From: Pseudomonadota bacterium
GTDB taxonomy: Bacteria; Pseudomonadota; Alphaproteobacteria; Caulobacterales; Caulobacteraceae
Assembly: GCA_023433585.1 (NCBI GenBank)
Contig: JAEZCL010000244.1
Coordinates: forward strand, 1 to 5,563
Direction of reading: 5' to 3'
Length of the DNA stretch: 5,563 nt
Made by a program: the position numbers and the translations under genes. The notes below the pieces were generated by a model. It saw only the letters and a list, made by a program, of their open reading frames with translations, was not told where the DNA came from and made no database searches. Below, one piece after another: positions 1-5,563 of this stretch. Each line of letters starts with the position of its first letter. Positions within the stretch are counted from its first letter, which is position 1.

Positions 1-1
1 G

Positions 2-37
2 CCCCGAGGGCCGGGCGGTCCGCGCGGACGCTCGTAA
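2..37 (+). CDS. C-terminal end of an upstream gene, possibly RluB-like 23S rRNA pseudouridine synthase (partial, 5' end outside window)
   Basis: An open frame enters from the left edge and stops at TAA (35-37), six bases before the rsmD start. The visible residues are PRGPGGPRGRS, a low-complexity basic Gly/Pro/Arg tail. Such tails are common at the C-terminus of RluB-type pseudouridine synthases in alphaproteobacteria, and a pseudouridine synthase gene is a frequent left neighbour of rsmD there. The short spacing suggests co-transcription with rsmD as a small rRNA-modification operon. No catalytic domain lies inside the window, so the family assignment is inference from context and composition; another gene with a basic tail, or a chance open frame, remains possible. 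Confidence 0.5.
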   Translation, partial: PRGPGGPRGRS

Positions 38-43
38 GACGCC

Positions 44-610
44 ATGCGCATCGTCGCCGGACAGTTCAGGGGCCGCGCCATCGTGACGCCGCAAGGGCAG
101 GGCACGCGGCCCACGTCCGACCGGGCGCGCCAGGCGATCTTCAATGTGATCGAGCACGCCGCCTGGGGCCGCAACCTGTCGGGTGCGCGGGTCATCGACC
201 TGTTCGCGGGCTCCGGCGCGCTGGGGTTCGAGGCCCTGTCGCGCGGCGCGGCCTTCGCCCTGTTCGTTGAGACCGACGACGGCGCGCGCGGCGCCGTCCG
301 CGACAACATGGAGGCGTTCGGTCTGTTCGGCGTGGTGCGGGTGCATCGGCGCAGCGCCACGGACCTGGGCGTGCGCCCCGGCTCGGCGGGCGAGGCGTTC
401 GACCTGGCGTTCCTCGACCCGCCCTATGGAAAGGGCCTGGGCGAACAGGCGCTGGCCCGGTTGCTGGAGGGAGACTGGCTGGCCCCCGGCGCCCTGGTGG
501 TCTTCGAGCGCGGATCGGACGAGCCGGAGATCGACACCCCCGGCTACGAGCGCATGGACGCCCGCGACTACGGCGCCGCGCGGGTGCTGTTCCTGAGGAA
601 GGCGGCCTGA
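44..610 (+). CDS. rsmD: 16S rRNA (guanine(966)-N(2))-methyltransferase RsmD
   Basis: RsmD transfers a methyl group from S-adenosylmethionine to N2 of G966 in 16S rRNA, acting on the 30S assembly intermediate in the cytoplasm. The 188-residue product is close to the E. coli length (about 200). It starts with the family N-terminus RIVAGQFRGR (2-11), followed by RPTSDRARQAIFNVI (22-36). The SAM-binding glycine loop is VIDLFAGSGALGFEALSRGA (50-69), with the acidic residue after strand 2 at E76 (FVETD). The catalytic N2-methyltransferase motif IV is DPPYGKG (125-131). The C-terminus YGAARVLFLRK (176-186) is also typical. ATG at 44 is chosen because the family N-terminus begins right there and an in-frame TAA lies at 35-37; no strong Shine-Dalgarno site is visible. 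It is probably co-transcribed with the gene ending at 37. All expected motifs are intact. Confidence 0.96.
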   Translation: MRIVAGQFRGRAIVTPQGQGTRPTSDRARQAIFNVIEHAAWGRNLSGARVIDLFAGSGALGFEALSRGAAFALFVETDDGARGAVRDNMEAFGLFGVVRVHRRSATDLGVRPGSAGEAFDLAFLDPPYGKGLGEQALARLLEGDWLAPGALVVFERGSDEPEIDTPGYERMDARDYGAARVLFLRKAA

Positions 611-619
611 CTCCTTTGC

Positions 620-640
620 CCTTCTCCACCCGGGAGAAGG
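620..640 (+). repeat. 8-bp perfect inverted repeat between rsmD and the kelch gene
   Basis: CCTTCTCC (620-627) and its exact reverse complement GGAGAAGG (633-640) are separated by the 5-base loop ACCCG. No T-run follows on either strand, so it is not a standard intrinsic terminator. The right arm is purine-rich and Shine-Dalgarno-like, but it ends 16 bases before the kelch ATG, further than usual. It may be a dispersed palindromic element, an mRNA 3'-end stabiliser for rsmD, or a structure affecting translation of the next gene. Confidence 0.6.
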
Positions 641-656
641 ATTCCATAGTCGCGTC

Positions 657-1682
657 ATGATCGACCGCCGCACCCTGATGACCGTCGCCGGGGCCGTCGC
701 CCTGGTCCCTTCCGCCGCCCAGGCCCAGCGCGGGCCGTTCTGGGACGCGCGCGCGCGCATGCCCTGGGCGATCCAGGAGATTTACGCCGCCGCCTGGGGC
801 GAGCGCATCATCACGGCGGGCGGCCTGGCGGCCCGGCCGGACGGTCTGCACATCAGCGACCGCACGGCGATCTACGACAGCCGGCGCGACGCCTGGGACG
901 AGGGGCCGCGCCTGCCCGAGGCGCGTCACCATCCGATGATCGTGGTCGCGGATGGGAAACCTTACGCGCTCGGCGGTTATCGGCGCAGCGAGCGGGGCGA
1001 CTGGACCTCGACCACGGACGTCTGGGTGCTGGACGGGGAGTGGACCCCCGCCGGAACCCTGCCCGCGCCGCAGGCGGAAACCGTAGGCGTCGCGCACGCC
1101 GGGCTGATCCACCTCATCGGCGGACGAGCGCCGCACGGCTCGGGCGACGGCGGCTGGAACGACCAGGGCGACATCGCCGCGCACCGGGTGTTCGATCCGC
1201 GCGACGGACGCTGGACGGAGGCCGCGCCCCTGCCCATGGCGCGCAACAGCGCCGCCGCCGTCGTCATGGACGGAGCGATCTGGGTGGCGGGCGGACGCAC
1301 CGTGGCCGAGGGCGGGACTGGGCGGCTGGACCGCTACGACCCCGTCCACGACCGGTGGGACACCTTGGCCCCCATCCCCGCCTCGCCCGCCACGGGCCGC
1401 CAGGTCGGCGGCGGCCTGGCCATGGGAACGGCGCAGGGCCGTCTGGTCGCCTTCGGCGGCGAATGGTTCGGCTCGGACAACACGTCGCGCCAGGGTGGAG
1501 TCTTCGCCGAGACCTGGCTCTATGATCCGGCGCGCGACGCCTGGGGCGAGGGGCCGCCCATGCGTACGCCCCGCCACGGTCTGGCGGCGGCGACGCTGGG
1601 GTCCGAGATCTACGCCGTCGGCGGCGGGGAGGTGGTCGGCGGCGGCCGGGCCGGCGCGGCGGTCGAGGTGTTTTCCCTCTGA
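657..1682 (+). CDS. Exported kelch-repeat beta-propeller protein, function unknown
   Basis: This 341-residue product is predicted to be exported. Residues 1-23 form a signal peptide with adjacent arginines (DRRTLM, 3-8), a short hydrophobic core and an AQA cleavage site before Q24; the Arg pair suggests the Tat route, meaning export already folded. Kelch-type Gly-Gly pairs occur at 55-56, 106-107, 155-156, 212-213, 267-268 and 322-323. Each is followed by the usual Tyr/Phe-Asp and Trp positions (IYDSRRDAW 72-80, VFDPRDGRW 178-186, RYDPVHDRW 226-234, LYDPARDAW 288-296). Six repeats fit a closed six-bladed propeller, which fills almost the whole mature protein. ATG 657 is chosen because no in-frame start is visible just upstream and the next Met (residue 8) would remove the Arg pair. 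Kelch propellers bind ligands or catalyse sugar reactions (for example NanM sialate mutarotase or galactose oxidase), but no nan genes are nearby. No lipobox cysteine is present. Family confident, role unknown. Confidence 0.88.
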   Translation: MIDRRTLMTVAGAVALVPSAAQAQRGPFWDARARMPWAIQEIYAAAWGERIITAGGLAARPDGLHISDRTAIYDSRRDAWDEGPRLPEARHHPMIVVADGKPYALGGYRRSERGDWTSTTDVWVLDGEWTPAGTLPAPQAETVGVAHAGLIHLIGGRAPHGSGDGGWNDQGDIAAHRVFDPRDGRWTEAAPLPMARNSAAAVVMDGAIWVAGGRTVAEGGTGRLDRYDPVHDRWDTLAPIPASPATGRQVGGGLAMGTAQGRLVAFGGEWFGSDNTSRQGGVFAETWLYDPARDAWGEGPPMRTPRHGLAAATLGSEIYAVGGGEVVGGGRAGAAVEVFSL

Positions 1683-1699
1683 TCGCGCCGAATCTGTCC

Positions 1700-1713
1700 G
1701 AACTTTAATGTTC
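1700..1713. promoter_or_regulatory. AT-rich imperfect palindrome, candidate operator
   Basis: GAACTTTAATGTTC matches its own reverse complement at 12 of 14 positions (GAAC, six bases, GTTC). It is a clear AT-rich island in very GC-rich DNA and lies just upstream of the promoter-like elements before the M16 peptidase gene. The six-base gap differs from the alphaproteobacterial LexA box (a direct GTTC repeat with seven bases between) and from the Gram-positive GAAC-N4-GTTC box, so no regulator is assigned. Function is inferred from position and symmetry only. Confidence 0.3.
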
Positions 1714-1719
1714 CGCGAA

Positions 1720-1748
1720 TTGCGCCGCGAAGGCGGCCTGATAGGGTC
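1720..1748 (+). promoter_or_regulatory. Possible housekeeping-sigma promoter for the M16 peptidase gene
   Basis: TTGCGCC (1720-1726) resembles the -35 element TTGACGS described for Caulobacter RpoD. GATAGGGTC (1740-1748) is a loose match to the -10 element GCTANAWC, and the 13-base spacer is within the 10-14 usual for that system. Transcription would start near 1755, giving a leader of about 25 bases with the Shine-Dalgarno site. The -10 match is weak, so this is a candidate only; read-through from the kelch gene is the alternative. Confidence 0.35.
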
Positions 1749-1765
1749 GCGCCATCCATAAGCTC

Positions 1766-1770
1766 AGGGG
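1766..1770 (+). promoter_or_regulatory. Ribosome binding site of the M16 peptidase gene
   Basis: AGGGG at 1766-1770 lies nine bases before ATG 1780, a workable Shine-Dalgarno spacing. It supports ATG 1780 over ATG 1773 and GTG 1776, which are in a different frame from the peptidase. Confidence 0.6.
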
Positions 1771-1779
1771 TGATGGTGC

Positions 1780-4587
1780 ATGCGTCGTATTCTGATAGGC
1801 CTGTTCGCCGTGCTTCTGGCCGCCCCCGTCGCGGCCGTCGCACAGACATCAACGGAACCGGCGCCGGTCGCCGAACTGGTCGAGCGGGTCGCGATTCCCT
1901 ATGACCGGTTCACCCTGGACAACGGGCTGCGCGTCATCGTGCACGAGGACCGCAAGGCCCCCGTCGTGGCGGTGTCCATCTGGTACAACGTCGGCTCCAA
2001 GGATGAGCCGCAGGGCCGCACCGGCTTCGCCCACCTGTTCGAGCACCTGATGTTCGCGGGCTCCGAGAACGCGCCGGGCAGCTATTTCAACTATGTGCGC
2101 TCCATGGGCGCCACGGACCTGAACGGCACCACCTGGTTCGACCGCACCAACTATTTCCAGACCGTGCCGACCCCGGCGCTGGAGCAGGCGCTGTATCCGG
2201 AAACCGACCGCATGGGCCATCTCCTGGGCGAGATCAGCCAGGAGCGTCTGGATAACCAGCGCGGCGTGGTCCAGAACGAGAAGCGCCAGGGCGACAACCA
2301 GCCCTACGGCCTGGTCTATTACCAGATGCTGGAGGACCTGTTCCCCGAGGGCCACCCCTATCGCCACTCCACCATCGGCTCTATGGCCGACCTGGACGCG
2401 GCCTCCATGGACGACGTGCGCCAGTGGTTCGTGGACAACTACGGCCCCAACAACGCGGTGCTGGTGCTGGCCGGCGACATCGACACGGCGACGGCCCGCA
2501 CCCTGGTGGACCGCTATTTCGGCCACATCCCCGCCGGGCCGGTGAACGCCCCCGCTTCGGCCGACGTGCCCACCCTGGACGCGCCGATCAGCCGGGTGAT
2601 GCACGACCGCGTCGCCAATGTGCGCCTGCAACGCGCCTGGATCGTGCCGGGCATGCTGGATGACGACGCCGTGCCGCTGGAAGTGGCCGGTTCGGTGCTG
2701 GGCGGCCTGGCCAGTTCGCGCCTGGACAACGAACTGGTGCGCGGCGATCAGAGCGCGGTGTCGGTTTACGCCGGGATGCAGGCCTTCCATCGCGTCGGCA
2801 TGTTCACCGTGACCGTCAATGTGAAGCCGGGCGTCGACCCTGACGAAGTGTCCGAGCGCCTGGACGCCATCATGGCCGACTTCATCGCCAACGGCCCTTC
2901 GGCCGACGAGGTGCAGCGCGTCGCCACCCAGGCGGTGGCGCGGCGAATCTACGGCCTGGAGCAGGTCGGCGGATTCGGCGGCAAGGCCGTGGCCCTGGCC
3001 GAAGGCGAACTCTACGCCGGCAATCCCAACTTCTTTCACGATCAGCTTGAAGCCTACGCCGCCGTCACGCCCCAGGCGGTGACCGCGGCCATGCAGCGCT
3101 GGCTGACCCGTCCGGTCTGGTCCATGCGGGTCGAGCCGGGCGAGCGCGAGCCCTATGAGGAGGCCGCCCGCGATCCGTCCGGCGCCGCCCCCGCCGCCGC
3201 GCCCCAGGACTACACCCCGACCGCGCGCGACCCGATGCCCCAGATCGCCGAGGTCCAGAACCTGGACTTCCCCGACATCGAACGGGCGACCCTGTCCAAC
3301 GGCGTCGAGGTGGTTTACGCCCTCGCCGAGACGGTTCCGGCCGTCCGCGTGGCTGTGGAGTTCGACGCCGGCCTGGCCGCCGATCCGGCGGATGCGCTGG
3401 GCACCCAGCGTCTGATGCTGGACCTGCTGACCGAGGGCACCGAGAGTCTGAACTCCATCGAACTGGCCGAGACGCGCGAGCGCCTGGGCGCCTCGATCAG
3501 CGCCGGCTCCTCGCTGGACCGCACCATCGTCTCGATGGGCGCGATGACGCCGAACCTGGCGCCGTCGCTGGACCTCTTGGCCGACGTGGTGATGAATCCG
3601 GCCTTCGACCCGGCCGAGATCGAGCGCCTGCGCGCGGTGCAACTGGCGTCCATCGCCAGCGAGCTGACCCAGCCGGCCGGCCTCGGTGGTCGCGTCACCC
3701 CGGTCGTGCTGTTCGGTGAGGACCATCCCTATGGCCGGCCGAGCAGCGGCCTGGGCGATCCGGACACGGTCCGGGCCATCACCCGTGAGGACCTGGTGAG
3801 CTTCCACCAGACCTGGATCCGCCCGGACAACGCGCGCATCTTCGTCACTGCGGACGTGTCTCTGGCCGAACTGCTGCCGATGCTGGAGGCGCGCTTCGGG
3901 TCGTGGGCCGCCCCGTTCACGCCGCGCGGGACCAAGAACTTCGACGTGGACGTCCCGGCGCCCCAGCCTCGCGTGGTGCTGGTCAACCGGCCCCAGTCGC
4001 CTCAGTCGATCATCTTCGGCGGCACGGTTCTGCCGGTCACCGGTCAGGACGACACCCTGGTCCTGGAGGCCGCCAACGAGGTGTTGGGCGCCGGCTTCCT
4101 GTCGCGCATCAACACCGAGCTGCGTGAGGTGAAGGGCTGGTCCTATGGCGCCTCGGCTTCGATCAGCAACCGCGAGCACCAGGCGCCCTACATGTTCCGG
4201 GCGCCGGTTCAGGCGGACCGCACGGGCGACTCCATCGCCGCCATGATCGCGCAGTTCGACGCTTTCCTGACCGAGAACGGCGTGACCGAGGAGGAGCGCA
4301 CCCGCACCATCCAAGGCCGCACCCGTCAGCTGGCCGGCCAGTTCGAGACCTCCAACGCGGTGCTGGGCGCCATGCGCTCCAACGCCCTGTACGGTCGTCC
4401 CGACAACTACTGGGAAACGGTGGCCGGGCGCTACAACGCCATGACCGCCGCCGAGATGGACGCCGCCGCGCGCGCCGTCATCGACCCCTCGCGCTTCGTG
4501 TGGGTGGTGGTCGGTGACGCCGAGGTGGTGCGGCCCCAGCTGGAGCAACTGGGCCTGCCCATCGAGGAGGTGACCGTCGGCGAGTGA
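1780..4587 (+). CDS. Periplasmic M16 family zinc metallopeptidase (insulinase/pitrilysin-like), two M16 modules in one chain
   Basis: M16 peptidases enclose and cleave short or unfolded peptides in a clam-shell chamber. The N-terminus is a Sec signal peptide (MRR, hydrophobic 4-20, AVA cleavage near 21/22), so the enzyme should act in the periplasm. Module 1 (about 40-455) carries the inverted zinc motif HLFEH (H85, E88, H89), with the third zinc ligand E167 in VVQNEKRQ at the usual distance, and the family segment NNAVLVLAGDID (224-235). An Ala/Pro-rich linker spans about 456-490. Module 2 (about 491-930) keeps the fold landmarks RPDNARIFVTAD (681-692) and INTELREVKGWSYGASA (777-793). Where HxxEH would be, it has RLMLD (544-548), so it is a non-catalytic partner half. 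The 935-residue length fits two-module bacterial members. ATG 1780 has a Shine-Dalgarno site and starts directly at the signal peptide. The natural substrate is unknown; clearance of exported or signal-peptide fragments is a reasonable guess. The gene ends at a strong terminator. Confidence 0.95.
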   Translation: MRRILIGLFAVLLAAPVAAVAQTSTEPAPVAELVERVAIPYDRFTLDNGLRVIVHEDRKAPVVAVSIWYNVGSKDEPQGRTGFAHLFEHLMFAGSENAPGSYFNYVRSMGATDLNGTTWFDRTNYFQTVPTPALEQALYPETDRMGHLLGEISQERLDNQRGVVQNEKRQGDNQPYGLVYYQMLEDLFPEGHPYRHSTIGSMADLDAASMDDVRQWFVDNYGPNNAVLVLAGDIDTATARTLVDRYFGHIPAGPVNAPASADVPTLDAPISRVMHDRVANVRLQRAWIVPGMLDDDAVPLEVAGSVLGGLASSRLDNELVRGDQSAVSVYAGMQAFHRVGMFTVTVNVKPGVDPDEVSERLDAIMADFIANGPSADEVQRVATQAVARRIYGLEQVGGFGGKAVALAEGELYAGNPNFFHDQLEAYAAVTPQAVTAAMQRWLTRPVWSMRVEPGEREPYEEAARDPSGAAPAAAPQDYTPTARDPMPQIAEVQNLDFPDIERATLSNGVEVVYALAETVPAVRVAVEFDAGLAADPADALGTQRLMLDLLTEGTESLNSIELAETRERLGASISAGSSLDRTIVSMGAMTPNLAPSLDLLADVVMNPAFDPAEIERLRAVQLASIASELTQPAGLGGRVTPVVLFGEDHPYGRPSSGLGDPDTVRAITREDLVSFHQTWIRPDNARIFVTADVSLAELLPMLEARFGSWAAPFTPRGTKNFDVDVPAPQPRVVLVNRPQSPQSIIFGGTVLPVTGQDDTLVLEAANEVLGAGFLSRINTELREVKGWSYGASASISNREHQAPYMFRAPVQADRTGDSIAAMIAQFDAFLTENGVTEEERTRTIQGRTRQLAGQFETSNAVLGAMRSNALYGRPDNYWETVAGRYNAMTAAEMDAAARAVIDPSRFVWVVVGDAEVVRPQLEQLGLPIEEVTVGE

Positions 4588-4611
4588 TCGTCGGCCTTAT
4601 CCGGAAAACAG

Positions 4612-4645
4612 GGCCCGGTCGCTTCGGCGGCCGGGCCTTTCTTTT
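4612..4645. terminator. Intrinsic terminator with TTCG loop, probably bidirectional, between convergent genes
   Basis: GGCCCGGTCGC (4612-4622) pairs with GCGGCCGGGCC (4627-4637) over 11 positions with one G-U wobble, closing a TTCG tetraloop (4623-4626). TTTCTTTT follows at 4638-4645, which makes it a textbook terminator for the M16 gene 25 bases after its stop. On the minus strand the same stem is followed by TGTTTTCC (from AAAA at 4605-4608), a shorter T-run, so it may also end ccoI-ccoS transcription. Confidence 0.92.
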
Positions 4646-4667
4646 GCACAGCGAAGGGGCGGCGGGT

Positions 4668-4871
4668 TCAGGAGGCGTTTCTTCCCTCGTCCGCGTCTGC
4701 GTCCTGGTGCGGACCCGGCACGGCGTCGTCATCCGGATCGTCCAGGAAGATGCGCTGCGCGGCGCCTTCCATGTCGTCGTACTGACCGGCGCGGAACGAC
4801 CAGAGGAAGGCCGCCAGGGCCAGGCCGCCCAGGATCAGCGCCAGGGGAACGAGGAAGATCAGGCTGCTCAT
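4668..4871 (-). CDS. ccoS: Cbb3-type cytochrome oxidase assembly protein CcoS
   Basis: CcoS is a small membrane protein needed for maturation of cbb3-type cytochrome c oxidase, including cofactor insertion in the catalytic subunit. The 67-residue product has one membrane helix (about residues 4-24) followed by the family signature LWSFRAGQYDDMEGAAQRI (23-41), which is essentially diagnostic. From about 43 to the end the protein is an acidic, disordered-looking tail with eight Asp and one Glu. Tails after the conserved core are often short, so this one is on the long side. The start ATG overlaps the ccoI stop as ATGA, and GGAG on the minus strand (4880-4883) sits eight bases upstream inside the ccoI end. 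It is therefore expected to be translated by coupling with ccoI, as the last gene of a ccoGHIS-type operon. Confidence 0.95.
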   Translation of the reverse strand: MSSLIFLVPLALILGGLALAAFLWSFRAGQYDDMEGAAQRIFLDDPDDDAVPGPHQDADADEGRNAS

Positions 4872-5563
4872 GCCGCAGGCTCCGGCGCCGCACGGGGTGC
4901 TGTGCGCGGCGTCGAGCGCGCCGGGCGTCGGGCGGTCCGGGCCGGGCGTCCGGCCTTCAGCCGCAGTGCGTTGACCACCACCAGGATCGAGGACAGCGAC
5001 ATGGCCAGGGCCGCGATCAACGGCGTGACATGGCCCGCGATGGCGATGGGCAGGGCGATGAGATTGTAGCCCACGGAAAGCGCGAAATTCTGCCGCACCA
5101 GCCGTCCGGACTCCCGCGCCACGGCCACGGCCAGGGGAACGGCGTTCAGGCCCTCGTGCAGGAAGACGAAATCCGCCGCGTTGCGCCCGATGTCGGCGGC
5201 GCTGGCCGGCGCCATGGAGACATGGGCTGCGGCCAGGGCGGGGGCATCGTTCAGCCCGTCGCCCGCCATCAGCACCTTGCGTCCCGTCGCGGCCATGGCC
5301 TGAAGCCGCTCGACCTTCTCGGCGGGCAGCAGGCCGGCGGCGAAATCCTCGATCCCCAACCGGGCCGCCACGTCGGCGACGGCCCCGGCCTGATCGCCTG
5401 ACAGGATGACGGGGGTCAGGCCCGCCCGGCGCAGGTCCGCCACGGCCTCGAACGCCTGGGGCCGCAGGGCGTCCTCGAAATGGAAGGCGGCCGCCGGCTT
5501 TCCGTCACGCGCCAGCACCGTCCCCGCGCCGCGCATCGCGTCCGGCGCGCCGGCCGGGTCATC
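4868..5563 (-). CDS. ccoI: Copper-translocating P1B-type ATPase CcoI/FixI, C-terminal third (5' end outside window)
   Basis: CcoI exports copper across the inner membrane to supply the CuB centre of cbb3 oxidase. Only the last 231 residues are here; the frame is open to the right edge, so the Met codon at 5534-5536 is internal and not the start. Visible P-type ATPase features, numbered from the window edge: FEDALRP (29-35), LSGD (54-57), PAEKVERLQ (80-88) and the hinge GDGLNDAPAL (101-110). Two membrane helices follow. The first carries YN (166-167) and the second MSLSS (188-192), residues linked to copper binding in P1B-1 pumps, then NALRLK (198-203). The phosphorylated Asp (DKTGT) and any N-terminal metal-binding domain lie outside. 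After NALRLK comes an unusual tail of about 28 residues rich in Arg, Pro and Ala. The stop overlaps the ccoS start by four bases. Assignment as CcoI, not CopA, rests mainly on the adjoining ccoS. Confidence 0.94.
   Translation of the reverse strand, partial: DDPAGAPDAMRGAGTVLARDGKPAAAFHFEDALRPQAFEAVADLRRAGLTPVILSGDQAGAVADVAARLGIEDFAAGLLPAEKVERLQAMAATGRKVLMAGDGLNDAPALAAAHVSMAPASAADIGRNAADFVFLHEGLNAVPLAVAVARESGRLVRQNFALSVGYNLIALPIAIAGHVTPLIAALAMSLSSILVVVNALRLKAGRPARTARRPARSTPRTAPRAAPEPAA
4880..4883 (-). promoter_or_regulatory. Ribosome binding site of ccoS inside the ccoI coding end
   Basis: Read on the minus strand this is GGAG, eight bases before the ccoS ATG (4871-4869), within the last codons of ccoI. 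Together with the ATGA overlap it points to termination-reinitiation coupling, with a site that could also load ribosomes directly. Confidence 0.5.

Noticed and set aside
620..640. The inverted repeat after rsmD as an intrinsic terminator.
   Set aside because: Neither side of the stem is followed by a T-run; the next bases are ATTCCATAG on the plus strand.
192..1577. A 461-codon minus-strand open frame spanning rsmD and the kelch gene.
   Set aside because: It runs across two well-supported plus-strand genes and their gap, is codon-aligned with the kelch gene, and translates to Arg/Pro/Gly-rich sequence without a domain. It is a GC-content shadow.
657..1682. The kelch protein as NanM, N-acetylneuraminate epimerase.
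   Set aside because: The size, export and six kelch repeats fit, but this is shared by many propellers. No sialic acid transport or catabolism genes are in view and no specific active-site match could be shown.
1700..1713. An SOS (LexA) box before the M16 gene.
   Set aside because: The alphaproteobacterial box is a direct GTTC repeat with seven bases between, and the GAAC/GTTC inverted type has four. This site is inverted with six between, so it fits neither.
1849..4548. An 899-codon open frame on the minus strand covering almost the whole M16 gene.
   Set aside because: Its codons coincide exactly with the reverse complements of the M16 codons, so it stays open merely because TTA, CTA and TCA are absent from this GC-biased gene. 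The translation is a His/Gly/Val-rich composition with no recognisable domain, whereas the plus strand encodes a complete known family.
4584..5069. A plus-strand open frame of 161 codons starting at the end of the M16 gene.
   Set aside because: It reads through the terminator and antisense to ccoS and ccoI, and its product has no family features.
4868..5536. A complete 222-residue protein starting at the Met codon 5534-5536 on the minus strand.
   Set aside because: The frame stays open to the window edge, and the residues after this Met lie inside a P-type ATPase whose phosphorylation and membrane parts must come earlier. It is an internal Met of ccoI.

Overview
The window is GC-rich, densely coded chromosomal DNA. 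It looks like an alphaproteobacterium, most likely Caulobacteraceae (Brevundimonas or Caulobacter type). The evidence is the strong G/C third-position bias, the RsmD gene directly behind what looks like an RNA pseudouridine synthase tail, a two-module periplasmic M16 peptidase, and ccoI/ccoS genes for cbb3-type cytochrome oxidase assembly. The genus is an inference; no rRNA or other marker is present. I see no IS element, CRISPR array, tRNA, phage gene or toxin-antitoxin pair.

Layout, plus strand: (1) positions 2-37 hold the last codons of an upstream gene with an Arg/Gly/Pro-rich tail, probably an RluB-like pseudouridine synthase. (2) rsmD (44-610), a 16S rRNA guanine-N2 methyltransferase. 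(3) A 46-bp gap with an 8-bp perfect inverted repeat. (4) An exported six-repeat kelch beta-propeller protein with a twin-arginine-like signal (657-1682). (5) A 97-bp gap with an AT-rich palindrome, a possible promoter and a Shine-Dalgarno site. (6) A 935-residue exported M16 zinc peptidase with one active and one degenerate module (1780-4587). (7) A strong intrinsic terminator with a TTCG loop, placed so that it could serve both strands.

Layout, minus strand, converging on that terminator: ccoS (4668-4871) and the 3' part of ccoI (4868 to beyond the right edge). They overlap by four bases (ATGA), the usual end of a ccoGHIS cluster. CcoI is the copper-exporting P1B ATPase that supplies the cbb3 oxidase, and CcoS is needed to mature that oxidase, so the organism probably makes a high-affinity terminal oxidase for low oxygen.

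The plus-strand genes do not form an obvious pathway: ribosome modification on the left and two exported proteins in the middle. The window is mostly ordinary core genome, and I found no convincing undescribed system. The points most worth a second look are the oppositely charged tails of CcoI and CcoS, the palindrome and promoter-like region before the peptidase gene, the inverted repeat before the kelch gene, and the kelch protein itself, whose substrate is unknown.
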